NCBI RefSeq assembly: GCF_014138285.1
Contig: NZ_JACGXN010000005.1
Coordinates: 1-64,000, forward strand
Direction of reading: 5' to 3'
Source: Phyllobacterium myrsinacearum
GTDB taxonomy: Bacteria; Pseudomonadota; Alphaproteobacteria; Rhizobiales; Rhizobiaceae
DNA length: 64,000 nt
Part shown: positions 16,026 through 25,282 of the stretch, one piece after another
How positions within the stretch are numbered: position 1 is the first letter of the stretch
Layout of the letters: every line of letters begins with the position of its first letter
Position numbers and translations under genes: made by a program
The notes under the pieces: generated by a model
Databases searched by the model: none
Told to the model about the DNA's origin: nothing
Seen by the model: only the letters and a program-made list of their open reading frames with translations

Positions 16026-17956
16026 ACCCGTGCCTCCGTCTTGGTTGTTGCCGCGATATTATCATCTGGCCGTACTTGCAGATCATACAAAGCTCTGTAG
16101 CGCCCGCCTGCCGCGAGTAGGCTTTCATGGGTGCCGCGTTCGACGATCCGGCCATCCTCGACGAAGAGAATCTGGTCAGCGTGCATCAGCGAACTCAATC
16201 GATGTGCAACAACAATCGTGACGCGGTCCTTGGCGTAGCGACGCATGGCTATACGGATGCGCTGTTCGGTGCCTGCATCGATTGCTGCAGTGGAATCATC
16301 GAATACCATGACGGCAGGCTTGAGCATCAGCGTACGGGCAATTGACAGTCGCTGGCGCTGGCCACCGGATAGCGATACGCCGCGTTCACCGACGACCGTG
16401 TCATAACCCATCGGCAGGCCCAGGACATAATTGTGCAGTTGAGCTGATTCACTGGCACGTTCGATCCGCGGCTCTGTCGCCCAGGGGTCGCCGTAAGCAA
16501 TGTTGTTTTCGATCGTTGTTGTGAACAGAAAGGCATCTTGTTGTATGACAGCAACGGCTTGGCGCAATGAGCGCAATGTCGTGTTGCGAATATCCTGGCC
16601 ATCGATGGTAATTCTTCCACCGGTGACGTCGTAAAAGCGCGGAATGAGATGGGCGATGGTGGATTTGCCACTGCCTGGCCTGCCGACGATACCGATAGTT
16701 TCACCGCGCCGGGCTTCAAAACTGAGATGCTGCAGCACCGGACGTTTGGCGGCCTGCGGATAAGAGAAGCTAACGTCTTCAAACCGCAATATGCCCTCTG
16801 AAATCTCGAGATCCTTTGCGTCTGGCGCATCTTTAATGGCAACGTCGAGGTCCAGCAGGGCAAAGAGCCGTGTACCGCAAGTGGAAGCCCGTGCATAAGC
16901 ATTGACCATCAGGCCGAGTTGCCTCACCGGCATCTGCAGGATGGTCATGAAGGTCAGAAAGGACGTGAGCGTGCCAACGGTTATCTCGCCGGCGATTACC
17001 TTGTTGCCGCCGACCCAAAGCACGAGACCCATAGCCGCAAAGAAGGAGAGTGTCATCGCACTGGTGTTTTTGACACGAATGCCAACGCGTTTGTGAGCGA
17101 GTTCAAGAGCTGCGTGCGAGGCTTTGTCGAACTTCAACAGTTCATAGACCTGAGAAGCGAACGCCCGCACGACGCGGATACCACTGAGATTTTCTTCCAT
17201 GACGCGAGTCAGAACGGATAACCGTTCCTGCAATTCCAGCCAAGTAGCACGCAGGCGCAACTGCGTTACCGAAGAGCGCCACGCAACAAAAGGCACAAAG
17301 CTCAGCGCGACCAGACCCAGTACCAGATCTGTCGATAACAGCATGTAAGCACCAAGACCAATCAGCATAGCCAACAAGATCGTGCGCACCAGGGCGGTCG
17401 AAAAATACATCCGAACGCCCTCAAGATCGAGCATGCCGATTGTGATGAGATCGCCGGAATGTACGCCATCGTGGAAGCTGAAGCTGAGGCGCTGAATCTT
17501 TTCATAACAGGCAAGCCGCAGCTCGTAACCCATATGGTGACCCACTGCTTCGGCAAAATAATTCTGCACCATAGTGAAAAGGCCGCGCAAAATGCTGACA
17601 GTTAAAAGGATCAGTGCGGTTGTCAGCAGGGCGCTTTCGGCTATCTTGCCAGCGACGCCGCCTGCCATGGCTGTTTGTGTCTGGTCCACGGCGTGACCCA
17701 GGAGACGCGGGATCATCAATTGAAGGCCGGCTGCGACCAATGTAGCGCCGATGGCAAACGTCGTCTGCCAGGGATGACGAAGCGTCATACGGGTAATTCG
17801 GACCAGGGTGAAGAGGCCTCGACCCCAGCCTGCTGCATTCACGTGCGCCAACGAATCTGACCTATTCGCCGCACGCTTTAACGCATCGCTGCTCACTGTA
17901 TTTTCCAGACCAATTGATTGTGACGACACTGGCCGCAAATCCGGGCCGTTGTGCAA
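16022..17956 (-). CDS. Heterodimeric ABC exporter subunit, degenerate-site half
   Basis: A 644-residue half-transporter with about six membrane helices (about residues 65-330) and an ATPase domain. Walker A GRPGSGKS is at 425-432 and signature LSGGQ is canonical at 529-533, but Walker B reads VMVFDD (549-554), so Asp 554 replaces the catalytic Glu. In a heterodimer, this Walker B faces the partner's LSLGQ (degenerate site), while the partner's Glu faces this LSGGQ (active site). The gene is first in the pair and coupled to the next. Confidence 0.9.
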   Translation of the reverse strand: MHNGPDLRPVSSQSIGLENTVSSDALKRAANRSDSLAHVNAAGWGRGLFTLVRITRMTLRHPWQTTFAIGATLVAAGLQLMIPRLLGHAVDQTQTAMAGGVAGKIAESALLTTALILLTVSILRGLFTMVQNYFAEAVGHHMGYELRLACYEKIQRLSFSFHDGVHSGDLITIGMLDLEGVRMYFSTALVRTILLAMLIGLGAYMLLSTDLVLGLVALSFVPFVAWRSSVTQLRLRATWLELQERLSVLTRVMEENLSGIRVVRAFASQVYELLKFDKASHAALELAHKRVGIRVKNTSAMTLSFFAAMGLVLWVGGNKVIAGEITVGTLTSFLTFMTILQMPVRQLGLMVNAYARASTCGTRLFALLDLDVAIKDAPDAKDLEISEGILRFEDVSFSYPQAAKRPVLQHLSFEARRGETIGIVGRPGSGKSTIAHLIPRFYDVTGGRITIDGQDIRNTTLRSLRQAVAVIQQDAFLFTTTIENNIAYGDPWATEPRIERASESAQLHNYVLGLPMGYDTVVGERGVSLSGGQRQRLSIARTLMLKPAVMVFDDSTAAIDAGTEQRIRIAMRRYAKDRVTIVVAHRLSSLMHADQILFVEDGRIVERGTHESLLAAGGRYRALYDLQVRPDDNIAATTKTEARV

Positions 17957-18386
17957 GATATGTTACCGTTCCAAACTTCGCCGATTCTCACTTTCGGTTC
18001 AAGAGTTCTGTGCTGGCTGGCTAGGTATTACAGCAATGCTGAAAAAATATGGCGCAGCACCGCCGCAACTTGTTATCGGCCGAAGCGGCGGGTATTGTTC
18101 GAGATAGTATCTCAATCAGCTGCCCGTTTTTGCCAATCAGTTCGAGCTTCCGCTTGCAGTGCTTCAGAAATCGATGATTCTTTTTAGTTTAGTTGCGGCA
18201 GTGTTGCTCAACCTTGCGCCAGCCTATGGAGCAATTTTCCATGGTATCGGGAATGCCTGAAATAATTATGTTGCGAAATGTGATTTTTATTACATTGTCA
18301 GCTTATGAACGTCTCCACCTATCTCCAGATTCAACTAAATGCTGCTGTCTCCTCCAGTAGGGGCGGTATGCGGTCAAGGTGTAATC
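17957..18386. other. Divergent intergenic region
   Basis: About 430 bases between the exporter start and the DeoR-type gene. No gene is supported on either strand. It must hold both promoters, but no clear palindrome or sigma-70 pair could be picked out by eye. The part from about 18240 to 18310 is AT-rich. Confidence 0.5.
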
Positions 18387-19181
18387 ATGTCTGAATCAAA
18401 CAGCCAGGTCAGCAGAACGCTGGCGCCGCGCCGACATGGTGAAATTCTCAGGCGGATTGCTTCTGACGGATCCGCAAGCATTGCGGATTTGGCGGCTTTC
18501 TTTGATGTCTCACGCGAAACAATCCGGAGAGACCTAAAATACCTTGCGGATAAAGGACAGCTGGAACTCATACATGGCGGAGCCGTGCGATTTGATACGC
18601 TTGAACCGGGACTGAGCGAACGATCCCGTGAAAATGCTGAGGGCAAGGACGCCATTGGAGAAATCGCTGCTGGGTTGGTCGGCGAGGGTATGGTGGTATT
18701 CCTGGACTCCGGGACCACGACTTTGGCGGTCGCTCATGCGCTGGCGGCGTCTCGTTTGAATTTGACAATATGTACTTCAAGCCTCGCCATTGCTTTGTTC
18801 CTGTGTCACCAGCCAAATATCAGGACCCATATTTTAGGCGGTGAAGTCGACCGCCAGGATGAAGCGACGGTCGGTATGGATGTATTGCATGCCGTCGATC
18901 GTTTTCAGATCGATGTTGCCTTCCTCGGAGGAGGGGGCATATCTCCGGACGGAGATGTTACTGATTTTACGACGAGCGGCTCGTTGCTGCGCTCCCAGAT
19001 GATCTCGAAGGTGCAAACAGCCTACTTCGTGCTCGATAGCTCGAAGTTCGGACGTTTGACGCCCATGAAGATCGCAAATTCCAGGAATGCTGCTGGTGTT
19101 ATTACGGATAAAAAGCCGAAGGGTGAATTATTGGATGTGTTTGCCGATAAAGGTATGAGGCTTTTGTTTGAAAAACCATAA
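18387..19181 (+). CDS. DeoR/GlpR-family transcriptional repressor
   Basis: A 264-residue regulator with the N-terminal DeoR helix-turn-helix (ASIADLAAFFDVSRETIRRDL, about 31-51) followed by the LIHGGAV hinge, and a C-terminal sugar-phosphate-binding domain (FLDSGTTTLAVA, FLGGGGIS, DSSKFG). The ATG at 18387 is used because it follows AAGGTG and gives the normal family length. It lies 84 bases upstream of the flavoenzyme gene on the same strand and may control it, or the divergent exporter. The effector is unknown. Confidence 0.88.
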   Translation: MSESNSQVSRTLAPRRHGEILRRIASDGSASIADLAAFFDVSRETIRRDLKYLADKGQLELIHGGAVRFDTLEPGLSERSRENAEGKDAIGEIAAGLVGEGMVVFLDSGTTTLAVAHALAASRLNLTICTSSLAIALFLCHQPNIRTHILGGEVDRQDEATVGMDVLHAVDRFQIDVAFLGGGGISPDGDVTDFTTSGSLLRSQMISKVQTAYFVLDSSKFGRLTPMKIANSRNAAGVITDKKPKGELLDVFADKGMRLLFEKP

Positions 19182-19265
19182 ATGTTGCATTATGTGATTT
19201 TAATTGTTGATTTGTTGCGTTTCTGTGCGTAAGTTTATCCATCTCTTTTTGATGGGTGGGTCGTC

Positions 19266-21743
19266 ATGGCGAAAACTTTTCCAACACAGGCACGCGTGGT
19301 CATTATCGGCGGCGGCATCATTGGCTGCTCGGTCGCTTATCACTTAACGAAACTGGGCTGGACCGACGTGGTTCTTCTGGAGCAGGGCCAACTGAGCGGT
19401 GGTACGACATGGCATGCGGCCGGGCTGGTCGGGCAGCTTCGCAGCCATGCCAACATGACGGGTCTGATTAAATATTCGACCAAACTCTACAGCGAGCTGG
19501 AGGCTGAAACCGGTCTTGCAACCGGCTGGAAGAATTGCGGTTCGCTGGCCGTTGCCCGCACACAGGATCGGATGACTGTCCTGAAGCGCACCGCCGCCTC
19601 GGCCCGCGCTCAGGGCATTGACGTTGATGTCGTTTCACCAAAGGAAGCCGCGGATATCTGGCCCGTCATGGCGTCGGACGATCTCGTTGGTGCTGTCTGG
19701 CTGCCGGGGGATGGCAAGGCCAATCCAACCGATTTGACGCAATCGCTCGCCAAGGGTGCCCGCAATCGCGGTGCGCGCATCATTGAACGGGTCAAGGTCT
19801 CCGGGATCACCGTCAAGAATGGCGTTGCCTGTGGCGTGGAGACGGATCAGGGCAATATCGCTGCTGAGATCGTGGTCAATTGTGCTGGTCAGTGGGCACG
19901 GCAAGTGGGCCTGATGTGCGGCGTTTCTGTTCCATTGCACTCGGCTGAACATATGTACATCGTGACGGGGCGTGTCGAGGGCGTTCATCCGGATCTTCCA
20001 GTGCTCCGCGATCCCGATGGCTACATCTATTTCAAGGAAGAAGTCGGCGGTCTGGTGATGGGCGGTTTCGAACCGGAAGCCAAGCCGTGGGGAATGAACG
20101 GCATTCCGGAGAATTTCGAGTTCGCATTGTTGCCGGACGATTGGGATCAATTCGAAATACTGATGCAGAATGCTCTGATCCGGGTACCGCAGCTGGAACA
20201 CGCGGAAGTGCGCAAGTTCTACAATGGTCCCGAAAGCTTTACGCCTGATAACAACTTCATTCTCGGCGAGGCGCCGGAGCTGAAAAATTTCTTTGTGGGT
20301 GCAGGGTTCAATTCGATGGGCATTGCCAGTGCTGGCGGCGCGGGGAGGGCGCTGGCCGAATGGATCGTCAATGGTGCGCCAACCATGGATTTGTGGCCCG
20401 TAGACATCCGGCGTTTTGCCTCGTTCAACAACAATCCGCGCTGGCTGCATGATCGGGTCAAGGAAACACTCGGCCTGCATTATGCCATGCCATGGCCGAA
20501 CCGGGAGTTAGACACAGCGCGTCCCTTTCGCCGTTCGCCGCTCTATGACCGGCTCGCCGCCAAGGGGGCCTGTTTTGGCTCCAAAATGGGCTGGGAGCGG
20601 GCCAACTGGTTTGGCACGCCGGGTGAAAAGCCGGAAACCCAATATGCCTTTGGCCGTCAGAACTGGCACGACGCGGTAAAGCATGAAATGAAGGCAACGC
20701 GCGAAGCAGTGGCACTTTTCGACCAGACGTCCTTTGCGAAATTGCTGGTGCAGGGACGGGACGCTTGCGCCGTGCTCAATCGTATTTGCGCCGCCGAGAT
20801 AGATGTCGAGATTGGCCGGTCTGTCTACACGGGTATGCTGAACGAGCGCGGTGGTTATGAAACCGATTTGACCGTGATGCGGCTTTCCGCTGATAAATTC
20901 CTGATCGTGACAGGTTCGGCACAGGCGGTACATGATGCTGACTGGATCCGTAGGAATACGCCGGAGGGTTCGCACGCCTATCTCACGGACATTACTTCCT
21001 CCTATTCAGTGCTGGCACTGATGGGTCCAAACTCTCGTGCTGTTCTCAGTAAAGTCACGTCAACGGATTTGTCGAACGAGGGCTTCCCGTTTGCGACCAT
21101 CCGCGAAATCGACGTCGGCTATGCCACGGCCTACGCCAACCGCATGACCTATGTTGGTGAACTCGGCTGGGAGCTCATCGTGCCGACAGAATTTGCCGTT
21201 GGCGTTTATGAGACATTGCACGAAGCGGGGCGCGAACTGGGGCTCATCGATGCGGGTTACTACGCGCTTGAAGCGCTGCGCCTTGAGAAGGGCTTCCGCG
21301 CCTGGAGCCGCGAGCTGACACCCGACATCAATCCTTTTGAAGCCGGTCTTGGCTTTGCCGTTGCTCTGGACAAGCCCAGCGGGTTCATCGGCAAGGAGGC
21401 GCTGATCAAGGCGAAGGAAAGAGGTGTGCCGCACCGGCGTATCGTACAGTTTACCGTGGACGATAGTACTCCGATGCTTTGGGGTGGCGAATTGATTTTG
21501 CGGGATGGCAAGCCTGTTGGCGAAGTCCGTTCCGGTGCCTATGGCCACACGCTTGGCCGTTCCGTAGCGCTTGGTCTGGTTGAGCACCCGGAGGGTGTCA
21601 GCAGGGAATTCATCGAAAGCGGCAGTTTCTCGATCGATCTGGCGGGCGAACTTTATGCCGCGACGGCACATTTGCGCAGCCCTTACGATCCAAAGTCGGA
21701 CCGGGTGAAGGCCGATATCAGGAAGGTGCAGGCAGCCGCTTAA
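19266..21743 (+). CDS. Dimethylglycine/sarcosine dehydrogenase-like flavoenzyme with GcvT domain
   Basis: An 825-residue protein. An N-terminal FAD-binding amine oxidase domain begins VVIIGGGIIGCSVAYHL, with TTWHAAGL, where the His is the covalent FAD site in dimethylglycine dehydrogenase. It is followed by an FAO_M-type segment and a C-terminal GcvT-like folate-binding domain (from about residue 430, with IDAGYYALEALRLEKGFRAW). Such enzymes oxidatively demethylate N-methyl amino compounds and pass the one-carbon unit to tetrahydrofolate. Its stop overlaps by three bases with the stop of the convergent LysR gene of the phosphonate locus. The substrate is not known; see findings. Confidence 0.88.
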   Translation: MAKTFPTQARVVIIGGGIIGCSVAYHLTKLGWTDVVLLEQGQLSGGTTWHAAGLVGQLRSHANMTGLIKYSTKLYSELEAETGLATGWKNCGSLAVARTQDRMTVLKRTAASARAQGIDVDVVSPKEAADIWPVMASDDLVGAVWLPGDGKANPTDLTQSLAKGARNRGARIIERVKVSGITVKNGVACGVETDQGNIAAEIVVNCAGQWARQVGLMCGVSVPLHSAEHMYIVTGRVEGVHPDLPVLRDPDGYIYFKEEVGGLVMGGFEPEAKPWGMNGIPENFEFALLPDDWDQFEILMQNALIRVPQLEHAEVRKFYNGPESFTPDNNFILGEAPELKNFFVGAGFNSMGIASAGGAGRALAEWIVNGAPTMDLWPVDIRRFASFNNNPRWLHDRVKETLGLHYAMPWPNRELDTARPFRRSPLYDRLAAKGACFGSKMGWERANWFGTPGEKPETQYAFGRQNWHDAVKHEMKATREAVALFDQTSFAKLLVQGRDACAVLNRICAAEIDVEIGRSVYTGMLNERGGYETDLTVMRLSADKFLIVTGSAQAVHDADWIRRNTPEGSHAYLTDITSSYSVLALMGPNSRAVLSKVTSTDLSNEGFPFATIREIDVGYATAYANRMTYVGELGWELIVPTEFAVGVYETLHEAGRELGLIDAGYYALEALRLEKGFRAWSRELTPDINPFEAGLGFAVALDKPSGFIGKEALIKAKERGVPHRRIVQFTVDDSTPMLWGGELILRDGKPVGEVRSGAYGHTLGRSVALGLVEHPEGVSREFIESGSFSIDLAGELYAATAHLRSPYDPKSDRVKADIRKVQAAA

Positions 21744-22612
21744 CCTGCCGGTGCCAATGATTTGGCGATATCAAGGAATACACGGACCAGTTTGCCAGCA
21801 CTGCGCTCGCGCAGGCAGATAAGGGCCTCATCCATCAGCACTTCCGGTCCGGCGATCGGGATCTGCACAAGGCGGTTGTCCTGACCGAATTCCGCGGATG
21901 AAACAAAGCCGACGCCCGCGCCGGAGGCCACGATTTCACGCACAGCCTCCCGGCCTTCCGCCTCGATGGCTGGCTTGAGGTCGAAGCCCAAACTGGCGGC
22001 GCGGTCCTGCAATTTTTGACGTGTCTTGGAGCCGCGTTCGCGCAAGACCAAAGGGAGATGTGTCAGTTCTTCCAGCGTCAGAGATTTTGCTGCGGCAAGG
22101 GAATGCTCGGTGGAGACAAAGGCCACGATAGGCGTTGAGTTGAGCTTGAGTATTTCAAAGTCACGTCCGGTGGGAATCTCGCCGAGCACGCCAATATCTG
22201 CTTCATAGCTGTAGAGGCTGCTGATCACCGTTTCCGTATTTCCGGTCCGCACCGAAACCTGAATGCCGGGATATTTCTCGCGAAACGTGCCGAGAATATG
22301 CAGGAGATGATGCGCCGCATCGGCAACGATACGCAGGGTACCGGCGCGCAACGCCCTCGACTCTGAAAGCAGCTCCAGCGCCTGCTGCTCCGTATCAAAC
22401 ATGCGGTGCGTTATTTCCAGAAGGTGCTGCCCGGCTTCGGTCAGGGTTACCTGCTTCTTGTTCCGGTTGAAAAGCAGGATGTCATATTCTTCTTCCAGCT
22501 TGCGGACCTGATCGGAAATCGCTGGCTGAGTCAGGAACAGCATCTCGGCAGCACGGGAAAATCCGCCACAGATTGCCACGTGATGAAAGGCGCGAAGCTG
22601 AACGTAGCGCAT
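21740..22612 (-). CDS. LysR-family regulator of the phosphonate genes
   Basis: A 290-residue LysR protein with the N-terminal winged helix (LRAFHHVAICGGFSRAAEMLFLTQPAISDQVRKLEE) and a C-terminal effector-binding domain. It is divergent from phnW across a 165-base region, the usual layout for a LysR activator and its target. 2-aminoethylphosphonate or a pathway intermediate is the likely inducer, by position. It is convergent with and abuts the flavoenzyme gene. Confidence 0.88.
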   Translation of the reverse strand: MRYVQLRAFHHVAICGGFSRAAEMLFLTQPAISDQVRKLEEEYDILLFNRNKKQVTLTEAGQHLLEITHRMFDTEQQALELLSESRALRAGTLRIVADAAHHLLHILGTFREKYPGIQVSVRTGNTETVISSLYSYEADIGVLGEIPTGRDFEILKLNSTPIVAFVSTEHSLAAAKSLTLEELTHLPLVLRERGSKTRQKLQDRAASLGFDLKPAIEAEGREAVREIVASGAGVGFVSSAEFGQDNRLVQIPIAGPEVLMDEALICLRERSAGKLVRVFLDIAKSLAPAG

Positions 22613-22668
22613 ATTATCTCCTTTGGTGCATCAAGGTTGTCATAACCGGGTCGTCTCACTCCTTTATT

Positions 22669-22726
22669 ATATATCGCATAAACTTATACATCGATACAAA
22701 ATAACGATTTTACATATATATCGCAT
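22669..22726. promoter_or_regulatory. Direct repeats in the LysR-phnW promoter region
   Basis: ATATATCGCAT occurs at 22669-22679 and again at 22716-22726, 47 bases apart (between four and five helical turns). The stretch between them is AT-rich. The pair lies in the divergent LysR-phnW gap and is a candidate for binding by the LysR protein or as paired promoter elements. Confidence 0.45.
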
Positions 22727-22777
22727 CCGTGGGAAATGATTGGCAAGAGCAGACCATGCCAGTCAGGAGGAAATGAC

Positions 22778-23980
22778 ATGTTGGCCGGACACCCGATTGC
22801 AGCGGAAGCCCCGTTCGATACGCCAGAACTCGGCGAACCTTATCTTCTGACACCCGGCCCGCTGACTACCTCCTACGCGGTTAAACAGGCGATGCTGCGC
22901 GACTGGGGTTCGTGGGATGGCGATTTTCGCGCCATGACCGCAGAAATGCGCCGCCGTCTCCTCGCGCTGACGGGCGACAAAAATGATGAATTTGACTGTA
23001 TTCCCATGCAGGGCAGCGGCACATTCGCCGTTGAGGCCATGCTGGGCAGCTTCCTGCCGCGGGATAGCAAAACACTTGTTCTGGTCAATGGAGCATACGG
23101 TCAACGTATCGCACAAACGCTGAACTATCTTGGCCGGGCCCATACGGTGATCGACAAGGGCGACTACATGCCGCCACGCGGAACTGAAGTCGCAGCCGCT
23201 CTCGATGCCGATCCTGCCATTACCCACGTGATCATCGTTCACTGCGAGACCAGTTCCGGTATCCTCAATCCGGTGCATGAGATTTCGGAAACCGTCTATG
23301 GCAAGGGGCGCAAGTTGCTGATCGACTCGATGAGTGCGTTTGGTGCCATCTCGCTCGATGTGAATGAAATCCGCTATGAGGCCATGGTCTCTTCCGCCAA
23401 CAAGTGCATTGAAGGCGTCCCGGGTTTTGGTTTCATCATTGCCCGCAAAAGTGAACTGGAAGCCGCCAAGGGCCGCAGCCATTCACTCAGCCTCGATGTG
23501 CATGCGCAGTGGGCGCATCTGATCAAGACAGGGCAATGGCGCTACACGCCACCGACCCACGTGGTTGCCGCTTTCCTTGTGGCATTGCGTCAGCACGAAG
23601 TTGAAGGTGGTGTTGCCGGACGCGGTGCGCGCTACGCAAACAACCGCGATGTGATGGTTGCGGGCATGCGCGAGCTTGGCTTTGAAACCCTGCTCAAGGA
23701 CCACTGGCTCTCTCCGATCATCGTCACCTTCTTCAACCCTGCCCATCCGGATTTTTCGTTCGATCGTTTCTATGAATTGATGAAGGACAAGGGCTTTATC
23801 ATCTATCCCGGCAAGCTGACCGTCGTGGATAGTTTCCGCGTCGGTTGCATTGGCCGCATGGATGAACACGTTATGCGCCGCGTTGTTAAAGCTGCCGGAG
23901 AATCCCTGCGCGAGATGGGTGTCGATACCGCGGCGCCTCCCGCTGCGGCTATCGCAGAGCGCGCCAAACTTGCCGCCTGA
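22778..23980 (+). CDS. phnW: 2-aminoethylphosphonate-pyruvate transaminase
   Basis: A 400-residue PLP aminotransferase that converts 2-aminoethylphosphonate and pyruvate to phosphonoacetaldehyde and alanine. The LLTPGPLTTS opening, D183 in LIDSMSAFG and PLP-binding K209 in SSANKCIEG match PhnW. The ATG at 22778 follows a strong AGGAGG; a longer in-frame start upstream has none. It is the first gene of the catabolic operon phnW-phnA-phnY. Confidence 0.95.
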   Translation: MLAGHPIAAEAPFDTPELGEPYLLTPGPLTTSYAVKQAMLRDWGSWDGDFRAMTAEMRRRLLALTGDKNDEFDCIPMQGSGTFAVEAMLGSFLPRDSKTLVLVNGAYGQRIAQTLNYLGRAHTVIDKGDYMPPRGTEVAAALDADPAITHVIIVHCETSSGILNPVHEISETVYGKGRKLLIDSMSAFGAISLDVNEIRYEAMVSSANKCIEGVPGFGFIIARKSELEAAKGRSHSLSLDVHAQWAHLIKTGQWRYTPPTHVVAAFLVALRQHEVEGGVAGRGARYANNRDVMVAGMRELGFETLLKDHWLSPIIVTFFNPAHPDFSFDRFYELMKDKGFIIYPGKLTVVDSFRVGCIGRMDEHVMRRVVKAAGESLREMGVDTAAPPAAAIAERAKLAA

Positions 23981-24007
23981 ACCGCTTCATAAACAAGGAA
24001 TACCCCG

Positions 24008-25264
24008 ATGAACCAGATGTCCCCCGTCAATGTCAGCGTCAACGGCCGCAGTTATGCCTGGCCGCGTGTGACAGCAATCGCGATCTGTCTTGATGGTTGC
24101 GAGCCCGCCTATCTCGATGAGGCGATCAAGGCGGGGCTGATGCCCGCTCTGGTCAGGATCAAGGAGAAGGGCACCGTGCGCATGGCGCATAGCGTCATCC
24201 CAAGCTTCACCAATCCGAACAACATGTCGATTGCGACGGGACGCCCGCCTTCAGTACACGGTATCTGCGGCAACTACCTCTACGAGCGTGAGACCGGCAA
24301 GGAAGTGATGATGAATGATCCGCGCTTCCTGCGCGCGCCGACCATTTTCAAGGCCTATTACGATGCAGGTGCCCGCGTGGCTGTAGTAACGGCAAAGGAC
24401 AAGTTGCGTGCCCTGCTCGGCCATGGTCTGGCGTTTGATGATGATAGGGCAATCTGCTTCTCGTCGGAAAAGTCCGACCAGTCGACCAAGGCGGAGCATG
24501 GCATCGACAATGCATCGGCATGGCTCGGCAGACCCGTGCCAGAAGTTTATTCAGCGGAACTGTCGGAGTTCGTTTTTGCCGCCGGTGTTAAACTGCTCAA
24601 GACCTTCAAGCCGGATGTGATGTATCTGACAACGACGGATTACGTGCAGCACAAATATGCGCCGGGTGTTCCCGAAGCCAACGCATTCTATGAGATGTTC
24701 GATAAATATCTGGCTGAACTTGATGCGCTTGGCGCAGCGATTGTTGTTACAGCGGATCACGGCATGAAGCCAAAGCACAAGGCGGATGGATCACCAGACG
24801 TCGTCTACGTTCAGGATCTGCTGGACGAATGGCTGGGCAAGGATGCGGCCCGCGTCATTCTCCCGATTACGGATCCTTACGTGGTGCACCACGGGGCGCT
24901 TGGTTCGTTTGCAACAGCTTATTTGCCGGAGGGTGCTGATCAAGCCGGCATCATGGCGCGTTTGGCGAAGATCGAAGGCATTGATGTGGTGCTCGACAAT
25001 GCTGCCGCATGTGAGCGTTTCGAATTGCCCAATGACCGTATTGGCGACATCGTTTTCCTCTCCACGGAGAACAAGACACTCGGCACCAGTGAGCACCGGC
25101 ATGATCTTGCAGCGCTCAACGAACCGTTGCGTTCGCATGGCGGTCTGACCGAACAGGTGGTGCCTTTTATTGTCAACCGCAAATTGCCTGATCTGCCGGG
25201 TACGCCCGTGCTGCGCAATTTCGATGCCTTCCATTATGCCGCCATGGCCGCGGCTTTGGCATAA
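24008..25264 (+). CDS. phnA: Phosphonoacetate hydrolase
   Basis: A 418-residue alkaline-phosphatase-superfamily enzyme that cleaves the C-P bond of phosphonoacetate to acetate and phosphate. The zinc and catalytic residues fall at the positions I recall for the S. meliloti enzyme: D29, nucleophile T68 (SFTNPNN), D211 and H215 (TTDYVQHKY), D250 and H251 (TADHGMK) and H377 (SHGGLTEQ). AAGGAA precedes the ATG. It lies 27 bases after phnW. Confidence 0.95.
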   Translation: MNQMSPVNVSVNGRSYAWPRVTAIAICLDGCEPAYLDEAIKAGLMPALVRIKEKGTVRMAHSVIPSFTNPNNMSIATGRPPSVHGICGNYLYERETGKEVMMNDPRFLRAPTIFKAYYDAGARVAVVTAKDKLRALLGHGLAFDDDRAICFSSEKSDQSTKAEHGIDNASAWLGRPVPEVYSAELSEFVFAAGVKLLKTFKPDVMYLTTTDYVQHKYAPGVPEANAFYEMFDKYLAELDALGAAIVVTADHGMKPKHKADGSPDVVYVQDLLDEWLGKDAARVILPITDPYVVHHGALGSFATAYLPEGADQAGIMARLAKIEGIDVVLDNAAACERFELPNDRIGDIVFLSTENKTLGTSEHRHDLAALNEPLRSHGGLTEQVVPFIVNRKLPDLPGTPVLRNFDAFHYAAMAAALA

Positions 25265-25282
25265 GCCACGGAGAACACGATT

